Part shown: piece after piece, positions 49,201 to 60,575 of the stretch | Position numbering within the stretch: position 1 is the first letter of the stretch | Layout of the letters: each line of letters starts with the position of its first letter | Assembly: GCF_964340395.1 (NCBI RefSeq) | Contig: NC_135552.1 | Location: 6,200,494-6,264,493 of the forward strand | Length of the DNA: 64,000 nt | Origin: Glandiceps talaboti | Taxonomy: Eukaryota > Hemichordata > Enteropneusta > Spengelidae | Reading direction: 5' to 3' | Position numbers and translations under genes: made by a program | Notes under the pieces: generated by a model | The model's database searches: none | Told to the model about the DNA's origin: nothing | Seen by the model: only the letters and a program-made list of their open reading frames with translations

Positions 49201-52200
49201 TTTGTATATTGTGTTCTGTTAGTGCAGGTGATCTATTGTGTGCTCACATACATTTGTATGATATACTTTGCAGCCCACACTTCCAGTCCAATGCTTTGAA
49301 ACAGCACTTCAAGTGGCCAAACTAGATAATCTTTTGTTTTTCTGATAACATGATCATGACATGTTCACAACAACTACGTCATACATGTATGTGAACATCA
49401 ACTGAACTGACTTTGTATTTCATTTTGCAGGTAATTCATTGTGTATTAATTTATGACATCATCAAGAAGCTGGTAGAAGGTTTTACAGAAAGAGATATTG
49501 AGATGATACTTCTACTGCTGAAAAGTAAGTCCTGCTTTGATAGTTCTCTTAATTGTGTTTGATGAAAATATAGTGACATGTTGGAAATGACATATGAATT
49601 TAGTAAAAGGAAAAGAAAAACAAACTTGACTGTATTGTCACAATCTATCCATTGTTACTGTGAATGCCTTCAATGAGGTATTGTATACTCTAGCCTACTC
49701 CCTCCTCCATTTATTTCTGAGTGGCTCAAGTCCTAGAAAAGAAACCACTATTGTGCCACAGTCAACTCAGCTGTACAATTGGGACCTGGTAGGATAGAGG
49801 TTGTTATGTGAATGCTTTCATTGTATGCGCTTATAGAGGCTGCAATAGACTGTATGCTCAACAGGGAGTTTAGGAAGGCTGTGGGAATGTACTACATAAA
49901 ATCTACCATTATAATTATTAATATTACTTGAGTGATGAGTACACCTGGTACCAGATTTCCCCTGCTATAACTAAAATTCTTAAATTGTAGCACTGCCTGT
50001 AAAATATGTCATGGCACTCTGCCCACAATGTACCGGGGTAGTTGGCCAGTGTGATGTCATACCTTAGGATGATTTTTTTTTCTTCTATTTCGCATAACCC
50101 GACTGACCCAAATTTTCAGCTCCAACATCAAAATAATTTATTTTAATTTTTGCCTGCCTCTCATATTTTGTGGCACAGCACCCTCTCTGGCAAGAATAAG
50201 CAAGTATCTGTATAGTCCATGTCATCTACAGTCATGGCGGCAGCAACAACACTTATTCATAAATAGAGCATTTCTTTCATGATTGAAGTTAGTCAAGTAG
50301 GGGGAGGGTTTTCACGGGCTTGTTCCCTGGAATCCAATTAAAAAAGATAGAGAGGAGGAAAAAGAAAGGTAAAGAAATATAAAGCAAATGCTTCTTCTTT
50401 TTTTTAATCAACTGACGACCCATAGCTGCTATGAAAATGTAATGAGAAACAAAGAAGAAACTAGGATCACCCTTATAGACTAGACTAACTGTATTAACAT
50501 GTAAACAAACTAGAAGAACAAAGATTCAGTGATGAAATTCTTTTTACTCAGTCAAATGATTACAGGGAATTAATCCATTTATTGAATCTTACAGTTTACA
50601 TTTTACATTTCAATAATATTCAGTTTGTCGTTTCAATTTGTCTTGTTCCTAGATGTTGGGATGTCTCTCCGAAGAGACGACTCGGTATCATTGAAGGAAG
50701 TCATCCTTCAAATACAGAGTAAGGCCACTGAAGTCAAGGACAAGTTCAAAGACCAGTAAGAGTTCACTTTATCTTCATTGCATGAATTCTTGTATAAATT
50801 ATTGTAGGACAAAAATTAATGTAGACATTCATTTTGTCACTATCTTGAAACAGTTGGTACACCTGTGAAGAAAGAATACATGGCCCACTTACCATGTAAT
50901 AACAATGTTGTGGTAGAAAACAGCCACTGAGAAGTCATTTTATCAACACTATAAACTTCAGTGGCCAAGTGGATAAACCACTTGCCTTTTACCACTGCAG
51001 TCAGGGTTCAAACCCATTCAGGTTTTCCCCAGGTTCTCTGGTTTCCTTCTGCGTTAACACTGAACCCATGAGAGATGACCCTCACTGGACTTCTTGGGAG
51101 TCAAGTGTTTATATACTTAAAGAACTATCCAGGATAAATAAGATTATAATTATTATTATTCATCTGTATCCCTGATAATCCTCTTTCAAACAATGGTAAG
51201 ATTGCATGTTTATATTGAGTCGTGTAATAATACTCACTTTTGTAACCTCTCTAACCCTAGTGTAACTTGTCACAATTTGTCTACAATGGACCAGGCACTT
51301 TTCAGTCCGATTTTATTTCTGATCAAACGTTTGAATATCAGAATCAGAATCTACTTATGAGATAAGAGTTAATAACTGATTGGCAGATACGTAAAGGGAA
51401 TAATGAAACTGATCTTTCATGAATCATAGAATTTGAAAATCTTAGTCAAGCGCCCTCATTGCCCAACCTGGAATGCTAGTATGTCTCCCTTATAGCTGGC
51501 AAGTTAATATGGAGACTGTTTGCATGCAAATGATCACAGCTGTCTATTACATTACATGTATATTAGGGATTAATCAAATGTAGTTTGTTATTAAAGATTT
51601 AATGAGTTTTCTCGTATCTTTCTTCTTGTTATTTTCAGCACCCGTGTCAAGTTCATGTTAGAAACCATCTCAGCTTTAAGAAATAACAATTTCAGAAAGA
51701 TTCCCAATTATGATCCAACACATATGGAACACCTGAAGAAAATTCTTCGAGCGTTACTTAAAGGTAAAACTTGTGTTTAGTTTAAATTTGATACAATGTA
51801 CTGTACCTCTCTCTTAGTACATTTATGGGTATGGCAACCACTGTTGTTGCACTCAATGCTGGTCTGCATGATTGGTTCCTTTCACCAATTCAATACACCC
51901 ATTGTCTAGGCAGCCATTATTCACCTGAACTATATTGACATGCAGGGTCACAACTTTTGAATTCAGAGAATAAACCCTGCATGATTGTGTCCAGGGTGTA
52001 AGATTATATATACAATGTATGGAGCTGCACAACAAGACATGCTAAACCAATTCATCAACAGTGGCTCTGTGTCCTTTCTCCAATGGACCTAACACTATGA
52101 TATACACGTCACTAGAAAAACAACAGGACATGACATTGGGCTGTTTGACTATATCTATAACGTGGCCTTGAACCTTTTGAAATTAGTCCAAATACGGTAT

Positions 52201-53502
52201 GTGGGTGAATAACCACTCCAGAGTGTATTAGAGCAGAAATGACAAGACACGCTGTGTAATTCATAGCAATGGATCCCTCATTGTATTTTTGGCAATGAAC
52301 TCAACATACAATTGAGTGTATTCATCCATTCACTCCAAAAGAATCCAGTTGGGATATGACATTGTTCATTCAGTTTGATAATATGTGGATTAAACTCTTT
52401 TGAAGCTGTAAGTCCTGAATCATCCCTCAAGGGTGTATGGTTAAAGCAGTAACAACAAGACATGCTGTTCAATTCATGGATCTTTGTCCTCTTTCCAATG
52501 CACTTTAATATAACATACAGTGAACTACACAATTTGTCGCGTCAGTGCCAGGAAGGTCGTATCTGCAATACATTGTATAGCAGATACCACCTTATTTCAC
52601 TGACGAGATGAATTGCTTGTATTCATTTGGGCACTATACAAGAAACATTATCAGGAATTGACATTCACCTCCATTATGCAAGAAGCATTATCAGGACTCG
52701 ACATTCAGCTCCACTATGCAAGAAACATTATCAGGACTTGACATTCACCTCCACTATGCAAGAAGCATTATCAGGACTTGACATTCACCTCCACTATGCA
52801 AGAAACATTATCAGGACTCGACATTCACCTCCACTATGCAAGAAACATTATCAGGACTTGACATTCACGTCTAATGACTCTGATTCTCTTTGATAATATA
52901 AACTCCACTGAAATCAGGGGATCAACTTTGAATCATTAATTAGGTCAGCTGTATAGCTAAGAATTAACAAGCAAAGCAAGACAACATGCTACTTTATTCG
53001 TAAACTATCACTCACCTCTTGTCTTTTCCATATACACTTAAACACCTACACTGAGAATATAATAATTATAAATGTGTACAGTACATAATACTTATCCATG
53101 GGATTTCTTTAAACTTGTAGATCCCTGATGTTGAGGGGAAATGCTGTTCAATCGATTGACAATGATCAATCATGTTTTCTTTGTCCAAGTGAATTGTAGT
53201 GCATACAGTTATTCACAATTATTTTAGGATTTTGTGTTTGTGCCAAGATTTTTTATATCACCAATGAAGTGCCCCTGCGGTCATGTTCTCAATGCAAGCA
53301 TTGTTCCTGTCCTATCATGCTGAAGTAAAGTTGACTGTACAGTCATACCTCTGTATGTATCATCCATAGGCAATGGAGAGAACTCTCTGATGTCTATGGT
53401 GCATCTGTCCACAAATTTCACTAAATAGTACATGTATACAATGTGATATGATTTATTGCAATATAGGTCTACTGACCAGTGAGCATACATCACAAAAACA
53501 AT

Positions 53503-53545
<43 letters not shown>

Positions 53546-56500
53546 TACATACATACATACATACATACATACATACATACATACATACATACATACACAT
53601 GTTATGTAACTAAACGGAAAATAAATGGAGAAGGTAACAATATCAGATCAAAGACACATCAACAAGTTATAGCTCTTTATTCCTAATTTTAAATGCTTGA
53701 TAGATAAAGAGGCCAAGTTGCCTAATAACAAACTCGTCACAGGAAATTAAATCAATGAATTTGAAAAAGGTTGGTAGCCTTGCCAGTAATGTTGTTGAAT
53801 GTGCTTGTGTCTAATTGCTTCTTATTTAGGACATACTACAACAAAATGGACTTCATCTTCAATATCTTGACATCTAGTACATGGCCTTTGAACATACATT
53901 GAACTTGTATGTGAACTGTACAAGTTATATATGTCTATTATTAGCCCTGCTCCTTATGGGCACAGCCTGATGTGGGGTTATCACAAAAGGTTCTGTGCAT
54001 CCATCATCAGTACACAGCCATATCTTTGACATGCGATGGTCAATTTCATTCAAATCTGGCACAAAGATGATGTACTGCAAGAAACATAATGTATTTCACT
54101 TTGTTTCATGACATTCTTTAAATATTACACAATGTCAGCCATATTTGTTGTAAAAATCAAAATATAGCCCATTTTCCAAAATAGATAGAGTTACCAATCA
54201 TGTATGTTCCCAATGTTATAAGGTTTAGGCTTTCTTTCAAGAACTTGGCCCTTTGAATTCAACCTTGTGGGTCATTTTCCAAAATCGATCTATTTCATGA
54301 ATATCCTGGACACTTGTGGTATTATAATAGCGATCTATTTTCTTTCAGGTTTTTATTTTGCAAAAGTGATACAATTTATGTCTCTACACATGCATCATTT
54401 TAGTCCTTGCTAGTGTACATGACTGTCACTGAATGGTCACCATCTTTGTAGTACAAATTCACTATTTGTATGATAATAAATCAATACTTGATTCAAGTTT
54501 ATACATGTACTATACTACCGGTATATCATCATATATGACTTTTCTGCTGTTCTGCTGAAATAGTGCTTATCTTCCTAGTTTTAATATAAAAAAAATTAAT
54601 TACTATAAACAAACTTTTGTCTAATTCTGTAGATCATTCAAGTCAAGAAGGCCAACTTCGGATATCACTCAATGACCTATTGTCTGCAGAAGAGAAGGGA
54701 AGATGGTGGATTGTTGGATCAGCCTGGGTTGGACAGCAGACATTGCAATCTCAATCTGAAAGTAAGTTTTCACTCAACTCTATGAAAAGACCTTTGGAAT
54801 TTCCCATGTTCTTATCACTGCCAGTATCATAAAGAGTGATTTGTTTGGTTTTGTGTGTCATACATTTAGATATTATTCCCCAATATTTTTCTCCATTCAG
54901 TGAAGGAAAATATGGGTGACCTAAGGGGCCCTTGTCACTATGAGTTGCTAGACTCATAGCGACATCGATCCCTTAGGTCATGAGTATTTTCCAGCTGATT
55001 GAAGAAAAATATTGGGAGTTTAATATAATTAAACAATTGCCAGTAAAGAAATCCGGAAAGTAATGGCAATTTTAGGTGTTTTGACTCATATTTCGAATAT
55101 AGCAGAACCAATGACGTAGACATGAATTGTTGTAACGTAGAACAACCAGAGTATATATCCCATATTTTTTTGTTCAACCTGGCTCGTGCACGGTTTAAGT
55201 TACTTCATCAAACTTCATTTTTGACAGTTTCAAACATACATACATTTCTCGTTTCGCAGTAGTATATGATGTGTCTTATCATGTCCTTCAATGAATGACC
55301 AGTAATACCTAAATGATGTAGTAATTATCTCATTGTCCCCATAGGTTGGCCTATCTTTTTTATATTTCAACTATTTTGTTTTCACAGAGAAACAGGATTC
55401 AGTGTCAACAAATCCTGTCGGTGGTAAAATCTTAGAGTTGTCACGGAAACAGAGAATGAACACTGATGTGAGACGTAATATTTTCTGTATTATTGTGACT
55501 AGTGAGGTAAGTTATACATGTTTGTGGTGCCCATCCAGTGTTGCATTTTTGTTAATTTGGGTACTTCATACAGTCCTCTGTGTGTGTGTTTATGTTTATG
55601 CAATGTTCATACATGTGTATGCATGCATACATGTATGGATGTACAAATAAACCACAGTTCAGATCACACAACAACTTTGAACTTTTACTGGTACAATGTT
55701 GACCCCCTCAATGTCACTCTCTAAAGTGGAATTAATAAATATTTGCTTAGCTCTCAAACCCCATGCCGTTTCTTTCCTCAATCAGTCACATCATTCCTTT
55801 CTGACTATGATCAATCATTGGGAGTTTCTAGATCATCAGAAGTTGAGTCCACCCACCAGCTACAAAATGAAAATCAAAGATAGTTCAGAACATGCTTAGT
55901 CGTACACATTGCCAAAAAGGATGAAATTACTAAAATGAAAAGATGTTATGATTTCCGCTAACAGACCATAAATAAATTCAGGGAAAAAAGTTGCAATCAA
56001 ATATTTCAACAAATGTCTTCGCTAATTCTTAGTTCTATTTGCATCCAAGTTGTTGAATTTCACTATGTATGCATGTTTCAATATCGATACTTACAACAAG
56101 AAATAAAAAAAAGAGTTAACAATGGGTGAATGTAAGATGGTAAGATCTATAAGAAAATAGTTGATTTATGGCTGAAAGAAATGATTACATCTTTTTCACT
56201 GACTTTCACTTGCAAGTGACTTGTCAAAATGTATAATGAATTTAACAATTTACCAGTACTATCAAACCTTGACATTCACATTGATTGGTCAACACTCTTT
56301 CCTGATTTCACAGGACTACATAGATGCCTTCAACAAGTTACTACATTTGAATCTGAAGGTCAGCCAAGAGAGAGAAATAGTGTATGTAATACTTGACTGT
56401 TGTATACAAGAGAAAGCCTTCAATCCCTACTATGCATACCTGGCGGGTAAATTCTGCCAGTATGATAGAAAATTTCAGGTGAGAGTAATAGAATCATATT

Positions 56501-56828
56501 AAGTTATCAAATTTACCTCAAAATTAACAGTATGAATTTCACTGGTACTTGATATAGAAAAGGCTGAAAGCTGTTGGAAAATCAGAAAAACTTACAGACT
56601 TAATCCAAGGAATAAGGGTCTTATAAGTTGTTACAGTAATTACTTATAACATCCTTATTCCTTGGATTAAGTATATATTATGTGTCGTCTGAAGATCGCA
56701 TTCAAGCGTGAAACTCTAAGTAACAACTCTGTACCATAACTTGTGTATTTTGTGTAAATACAGCTCTACTTCTCAGTATTGAGCGTTTTTCCTTCAGTTT
56801 ATGACTTACCTCTTACGCTGAATTAGTG

Positions 56829-56861
<33 letters not shown>

Positions 56862-58991
56862 TTTATGTAGGTTTTAATTTCAACATTACGGCAGTCTAGT
56901 GAAATAGTAAAAAAATAATTCCATCTTTCTTCATTGTGAATTTTAGTTTCTGCATCAAGATAAAGAAGAACGTTATCACACATTTATTTTGATTACTTTA
57001 CTGACTTGTTGAACCTAAAGTATATCTTTTAATTAAGAAATTTGGTCAGAAAATAAATTTTAACAGTATTTGAGGTAATTTTATTTTCATTACAGATAGC
57101 TTTCCAGTTTGCTCTGTGGGACAAATTTAAAGTCATGGACCAGCAGACAGCTATACAATCTTCAAACTTAGCTAAATTGGTAGTCCATCTCTTAGTAACA
57201 AAGTCCCTGGTTTTATCAGTTCTAAAGGCAAGTAGATTAAACGTTTTTATTTGTTTACTAGTAGTATGTTTTGATAGTAGACTTCGTGTTAGTTCTATAT
57301 CCAGTTACCTTTTCAAAACCTGTAATGATCAGATCACACAACAACTTTGAACTTATACCGGTACAATCTTGATCCCCTCAAAGTCACTCTCTAAAGTGGA
57401 ATTGATAAATATTTGGAACTTTTGGAGTAACTAGTCCCAGTCCTTTCTAAAACTTAAGTCCTCTTGGGAATCGATAGCGCCGATCACACCAAAAATGGCT
57501 TGAATATTATTTGTCGCCTTGCAAAGAGATTTATGGTTTGTTTTGATGAACCCAAGGCAAAATGATGCATAGCAAGTCTCAATGAATTTTTGCTATAATT
57601 TTTTTTATTTATTTGCTGCTGAAATTTAGATGTTAAATCAAATATGCAACAAATACAATTACTTTGTTTTTGAAATTTTCCTTAACTAGTTTTTTTTCAC
57701 AATATCTTGGGTTTTTCTTCTTTTTTGTGTGTCTTACTCCCCTCTTTTGATCTGTAAACCTTTTCTTTTTTTTGTTTGTTCTTCGTCCTGTGCTTGTCTT
57801 CTGTTTTTGTGAAATATTTTCTTTGAAAATGTTCAATAACCATCAAAATTAAAAAAAAATTAAAAAAAAAACTAGTCTCAGTCTGGCTGTCTTGTCCATA
57901 GATATAGGTTTGAAACAGCTCACAAACAGCAAATTCAAATTACATTAGCTATGTTAGACTGATTTAAAGTGAGTTAAGGGACCAAGTTTTAATCCTGGGT
58001 CATCATATTAGTTTTATCAATAAGGATTACATGGGATCATTCTTTTGTTCTGAATCAACTTTTTTCTATAGCTTTGCCCAAAAAAGCTAGATTTTTATCT
58101 TAATCCGAATTGGGCATTGAAACAGGTACCACTATCAAGTAAAGTATGTATTAATATGTTTGCATACATTCAGAACTTATCATAAGGTTTTCACCTTAAA
58201 TTCTGATCAAACAGTTTGCTGATTTTTGTTTTTGATTTCCGTCAATCGACTACTTTAACTACCATTCCTTGAGATGTGCACAATTGCATGGAGACTATAA
58301 AATCTTCTCAACAAGCATCGTCAGAGATACTTAAAAACAAAATCAAAGCAGCCTCAACTGCCAAACTACTACCCAGTCTCTCATAATATCAAAAAATATA
58401 TATTTTGTGTTTATTTATTGTCTTCCCCAAGTTTTTCTTTCCTTTTCTTTGTTTCAAGTTTGAGTTATTAAAGATGTACATGTATACATGTATGCCAGAT
58501 AAGGATGAAAATTTAGGTAAAAAAACTGTGTCTGACAGCTAAGTAAAAAGTTGGTCCTGAACAAAAGAATAGTCTATCTAAGTGTTATATCTGTACTGAT
58601 GAAATGGCACTAATGTTAGATCGTGGAATTGAATCATTGGCCTTTAAATACTTCATGTATGGATTATTAATAATATAAATACATGTTTCATCATACCTTT
58701 CAGGTGATCGAATTTGCCGAGATGAATAAACCAATGATGCACTGGTTACGTCAGGTGCTATTAGAACTACTACTTCATACACCTAAGGATGCCAGCAAAG
58801 CCGTATTTTCCAGGATTGCATCATACCCCAAACTGCAACCACTGAGGGATGGTTTGCGATTATTTATGCATCATTTCTTATTGAGACAGAAACATAAAAT
58901 GTCAGAAGAATCATCCATAGGAAAACTGAAAGCAATGGTGACGGTAGCTGAAGAAGCAATGCAAGGACATGACTCGTCAATGATGTTATAA
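41356..58991 (+). CDS. NOM1: NOM1, nucleolar MIF4G/MA3-domain protein
   Basis: NOM1 (yeast Sgd1-like) acts in the nucleolus in small-subunit ribosome biogenesis. Exons: 41356-41568, 42461-42607, 43324-43462, 44318-45149, 45538-45608, 46387-46515, 48027-48151, 49431-49524, 50653-50755, 51639-51763, 54633-54761, 55388-55506, 56314-56478, 57096-57227, 58704-58991. Phases agree throughout, giving 936 residues (human about 860). Order: a Lys-rich N-terminus, the FRDDGLD block near residue 160, an acidic Glu/Asp stretch in exon 4, then ETYVPPQQRAKM and LDRLRRQMKGYLNR. The MIF4G domain follows (about 445-650, with KECDNVVLLFAHLYNF and VKFMLETISALRNN). Then come GRWWIVGSAWVG and the MA3 domain (about 715-830, RKQRMNTDVRRNIFC to CQYDRKFQ) and FALWDKFK. 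Intron 14 has a GC donor. The ATG is the first in-frame methionine after a possible acceptor; an upstream start is not excluded. Head-to-head with XPB. Confidence 0.95.
41569..42460. other. NOM1 intron 1
   Basis: AT-rich. A loosely repeated stretch lies near 42070-42450 (AATTTGACCAAAAATG-type words at about 42120, 42270 and 42425, with TTTTTCAC). No exon. Confidence 0.6.
42608..43323. other. NOM1 intron 2
   Basis: No repeat family or exon recognised. Confidence 0.6.
43893..44216. mobile_element. Fold-back element in NOM1 intron 3
   Basis: The left arm includes TAGACTCTCTCACAGCCCT, ACTCGAATATCCTTGTACTG and CCCTCATCGACCA. The right arm carries the reverse complements, for example CAGTACAAGGATATTCGAGT. 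The centre TAACGTGTGACTGCGACG pairs with the start of the right half. About 320 bp, ending about 100 bp before the exon 4 acceptor. Confidence 0.85.
45729..45896. mobile_element. Fold-back element in NOM1 intron 5
   Basis: ACCAATGGTTCTTATT and AATAAGAACCCTTGGT bound the element, and inner arms CAGGTCGACAG and CTGTCGACCT match imperfectly. 168 bp, no ORF. Confidence 0.8.
46217..46278. repeat. (TG)n microsatellite
   Basis: About 62 bp of TG in NOM1 intron 5. Confidence 0.95.
46495..46641 (+). repeat. Three-unit tandem duplication of NOM1 exon 6 end and donor
   Basis: The word GTAAGGTTGGCAGTGAAGTC plus a GTAAGT donor begins at 46495 (exonic), 46558 and 46614 (units 63 and 56 bp apart). Both intronic copies keep a GTAAGT donor (46579 and 46635). 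Reading past the true donor meets TAA at 46521-46523, so use of either decoy would truncate the protein. Confidence 0.88.
46829..46903 (+). tRNA. tRNA-Thr(AGT)-like sequence, probably a pseudogene or SINE head
   Basis: Acceptor arms GACACGT and ATGTGTC pair (one G-T). T arm GTGGG-TTCGATT-CCCAC is perfect with an intact B box GGTTCGATTCC. The D arm ACTC-AGCTGGTTA-GAGC has an A-C mismatch. The anticodon loop CTAGTGT centres on AGT (Thr). The anticodon stem TCTGA/TTAGG has two G-T pairs, and one extra base lies before it. These flaws make a functional tRNA doubtful. It lies within NOM1 intron 6. Confidence 0.55.
47522..47638. mobile_element. Small fold-back element in NOM1 intron 6
   Basis: AACTTTACGGCC and GGCCGTAAAGTT are perfect termini. 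Inner arms GGTTTTGCGGAC and GTCTGCAAAACC differ at one position. About 117 bp. Confidence 0.8.
48239..48562 (+). mobile_element. Dispersed repeat family F2, copy 2
   Basis: Same hairpin head (CAACCTAAGGGGGCTTTGTC pairing with GACAAACCCCTTAGGT) and tail as 14288-14642. NOM1 intron 7. Confidence 0.8.
49061..49455 (+). repeat. Tandem duplication of NOM1 exon 8 start and acceptor, about 205 bp unit
   Basis: Both units carry GTGGCCAAACTAGATAATCT and TTTTGTTTTTC, then TTCACAACAACTA and GAACTGA(T/C)TTTGTAT, then an acceptor and an exon start. Unit 1 ends GTGCAG|GTGATCTATTGTGTGCTC (border 49227/49228). Unit 2 is the real acceptor at 49430/49431. The decoy start reads VIYCVLTY against VIHCVLIY in the exon. 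Confidence 0.85.
49525..50652. other. NOM1 intron 8
   Basis: No exon or clear repeat family. Confidence 0.6.
50955..51165 (+). mobile_element. tRNA-headed SINE, copy 2 (shorter)
   Basis: Head AGTGGCCAAGTGGATAAACC, B box GGGTTCAAACCC, and body TTCTGCGTTAACACTGAACC with ACTGGACTTCTTGGGAG and AAAGAACTATCCAG, ending in an ATT-rich tail. It matches 10219-10497 on the other strand but lacks about 60 bp of its centre. NOM1 intron 9. Confidence 0.85.
52633..52870. repeat. 40-bp tandem repeat, six copies
   Basis: The unit contains CTATGCAAGAAACATTATCA and GGACTTGACATTCACCTCCA. Copies differ by one to a few bases. All six stay in one open frame because the region has no stop in it, but there is no coding evidence. 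Confidence 0.93.
53503..53597. repeat. (ACAG)n(ATAC)n compound microsatellite
   Basis: About ten ACAG units followed by about 14 ATAC units. Confidence 0.95.
54873..55200 (+). mobile_element. Dispersed repeat family F2, copy 3
   Basis: Hairpin head GGTGACCTAAGGGGCCCTTG pairs with GATCCCTTAGGTCATG. The tail ends TTGTTCAACCTGGCTCGTGC. Same orientation as the other two copies. NOM1 intron 11. Confidence 0.8.
55661..55745 (+). repeat. Dispersed 85-bp repeat F4, copy 1
   Basis: Shares AGATCACACAACAACTTTGA and CACTCTCTAAAGTGGAATT with 57331-57415, 85 bp each. CTCTAAAG is near-palindromic. Nature unknown. NOM1 intron 12. Confidence 0.85.
56599..56671. repeat. Long hairpin in NOM1 intron 13
   Basis: CTTAATCCAAGGAATAAGG and CCTTATTCCTTGGATTAAG are perfect 19-bp outer arms. 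Pairing continues through TTATAAGT and ACTTATAA to a loop of about 12 bases. Confidence 0.9.
56687..56816 (+). repeat. Dispersed repeat family F3, copy 2
   Basis: Matches 21674-21780, followed by a TATATG/TG tract. Near its start CTGAAGA (56689-56695) and GAAA (56710-56713) flank a short stem, loosely like a hammerhead core. Confidence 0.7.
56831..56861. repeat. (TA)n/(TG)n tract
   Basis: A short tract after F3 copy 2. Confidence 0.9.
57228..58703. other. NOM1 intron 14 with a GC donor
   Basis: It starts AAG|GCAAGT and ends TTTCAG. It contains the second 85-bp F4 repeat and T-rich tracts at about 57590-57870. Near 57960-58110 a stretch resembles the inverted sequence in XPB intron 12 (13020-13190). 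Confidence 0.75.
57331..57415 (+). repeat. Dispersed 85-bp repeat F4, copy 2
   Basis: See 55661-55745. The two copies differ at only a few positions. Confidence 0.85.
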
Positions 58992-59187
58992 ATGCTAACT
59001 TTTTACAACTTCATATATAGCAAACGATATTTTAAATTCCTGAAACACTGCAAAAGTTTCCTGTAATTATTGCCAGTATGGAGAACCGCAGTGGAAGTCT
59101 TCTAAGTTTTACAAGAATATTAGATATTAATAATGGTTTACTCTTCCATACTAGATGACCAAAAGGTCAAATTAAACACAACTGAAA

Positions 59188-59247
59188 AATAAACACTAAA
59201 CGTGGACAAATATTCATATAAAATGCATAGAGGAATATGAAAATAAA
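59188..59247 (+). promoter_or_regulatory. Candidate NOM1 polyadenylation signals
   Basis: AATAAA at 59188-59193 and 59242-59247, 200-250 bp past the stop codon. Confidence 0.5.
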
Positions 59248-59934
59248 CTGCCCTTTCAAACATATTATGACTGCTGTGTAGTATTGTTCTGGAGTGTTAG
59301 AAGTCTGGTAACTGATAAAAGTGGCTGAAACTTGCATACTTTATGCTATACTTTTGTTGGGTAATTCTGTTAAAAACATTTGGGGAGCTCACAGGTAGAG
59401 TTCACCTACTTGGTAACATTATGTGTAATTTTAAAGAAATTTTCTGAATTGGTAGTACGGGGGCATCTGGCAGATTTTTGGGTTTCGTGTGAAATTTATG
59501 TTAATTTTTGCCAACATATCTCATTGTGTTCCCATCATCTGAACAATTAAAAAATATATGTTGGCAATTTTTATTTCAATATTAAGGGTAATTTTTGCAG
59601 CAATTTCATAAATGATGTAAAATCATGGTTTTTCTGTATATTGATGGCACATTAAAATGTGTGAACTGTACTATTGCTTTATATCTGTATAAATGTACTT
59701 ATGGGTATCCTGTAGACTATAAACCTGTAGACTGTTGTATAATTTTGCATTTTAATCACAATATTATAAATTCTGGCTTCTTTATTTGCATATCATTTGC
59801 ATATTATGTATGATGGTTTATTTGATTTCCAGTATTGTTTGATGTTGCTGATTGCTATTCTTTCAAAAATGTACGCCAACCATGAATTATTTCAGTTACT
59901 ATGAATACTCTGGTTGGTTTTTATCTTTTAAAGC

Positions 59935-60575
59935 ACTAGTAAGTCCAAACCTTGACTATGCTTCCTCAGTGTCTTCCCCACATATGTACGAGTAGGGATA
60001 TTGCATTTTTGGAAAAAGTGCAGCGTCTGTTCACCAGGATGATTCTGCAGCTCGGTGGCTTGAATTATGAGGACAGTTACGCATATTGAAACTGACAACT
60101 TTAGAAACTAGATGAATTAGAGCTGATTTGATGGAAGTTTATTGCCATTTACATATTCTCCTTGATCCAGTAGTATTTTTCAAAGTATCTACTTCGACAA
60201 CAAGGGACATAGATTGAAATGATTTAAGTACAGATTCAGATTGGCTATACCTAAATATTTTTTTCAGTCAACATGTTGTAAACATTTGGAACAGTTTACC
60301 AGAAAGGATTACTGTTATTAATACACCAATTAAATCATTGTAATTACTTAGTTATTATTTTAATCCAGATTAGATATACGTAAATATTTTTCCAGTCAAT
60401 ATGTCGTAGATATTTGGAACAGTTTACCACGGTTATTGTGATTACATCAATTAATCATATTAAAGTGTGTATTGATAACACCTCAGAACAGTAAGGGGGC
60501 TATAAAAGCCTCAATGGCTTCCTTCCCCATGTACATTCATGAGTGCATGCATGGTAAAAAAATAAAGTTATTCAT
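59935..60575 (+). pseudogene. LINE reverse transcriptase 3' fragment
   Basis: Pieces read KALVSPNLDYASSVSSPHM, FLEKVQRLFTRMILQL, LTTLETR, RADLMEVYCHL and, twice, an (H/Y)VV(N/D)IWNSLP block (about 60270 and 60405). These are the C-terminal landmarks of CR1/jockey-like LINEs. There are several frameshifts and stops, and the WNSLP section is duplicated about 135 bp apart. It ends near AATAAAG at about 60560. Confidence 0.82.

Larger units (their letters stand above)
51764..54632. other. NOM1 intron 10
   Basis: A 2.9-kb intron holding the 40-bp tandem array and a compound tetranucleotide array. No exon recognised. Confidence 0.7.

Noticed and set aside
52633-52870. CRISPR-like array
   Set aside because: Units are directly abutting with no unique spacers, in a eukaryotic intron.
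53281-53598. Cys/Tyr repeat frame on the minus strand
   Set aside because: Translation of the ACAG/ATAC compound microsatellite.
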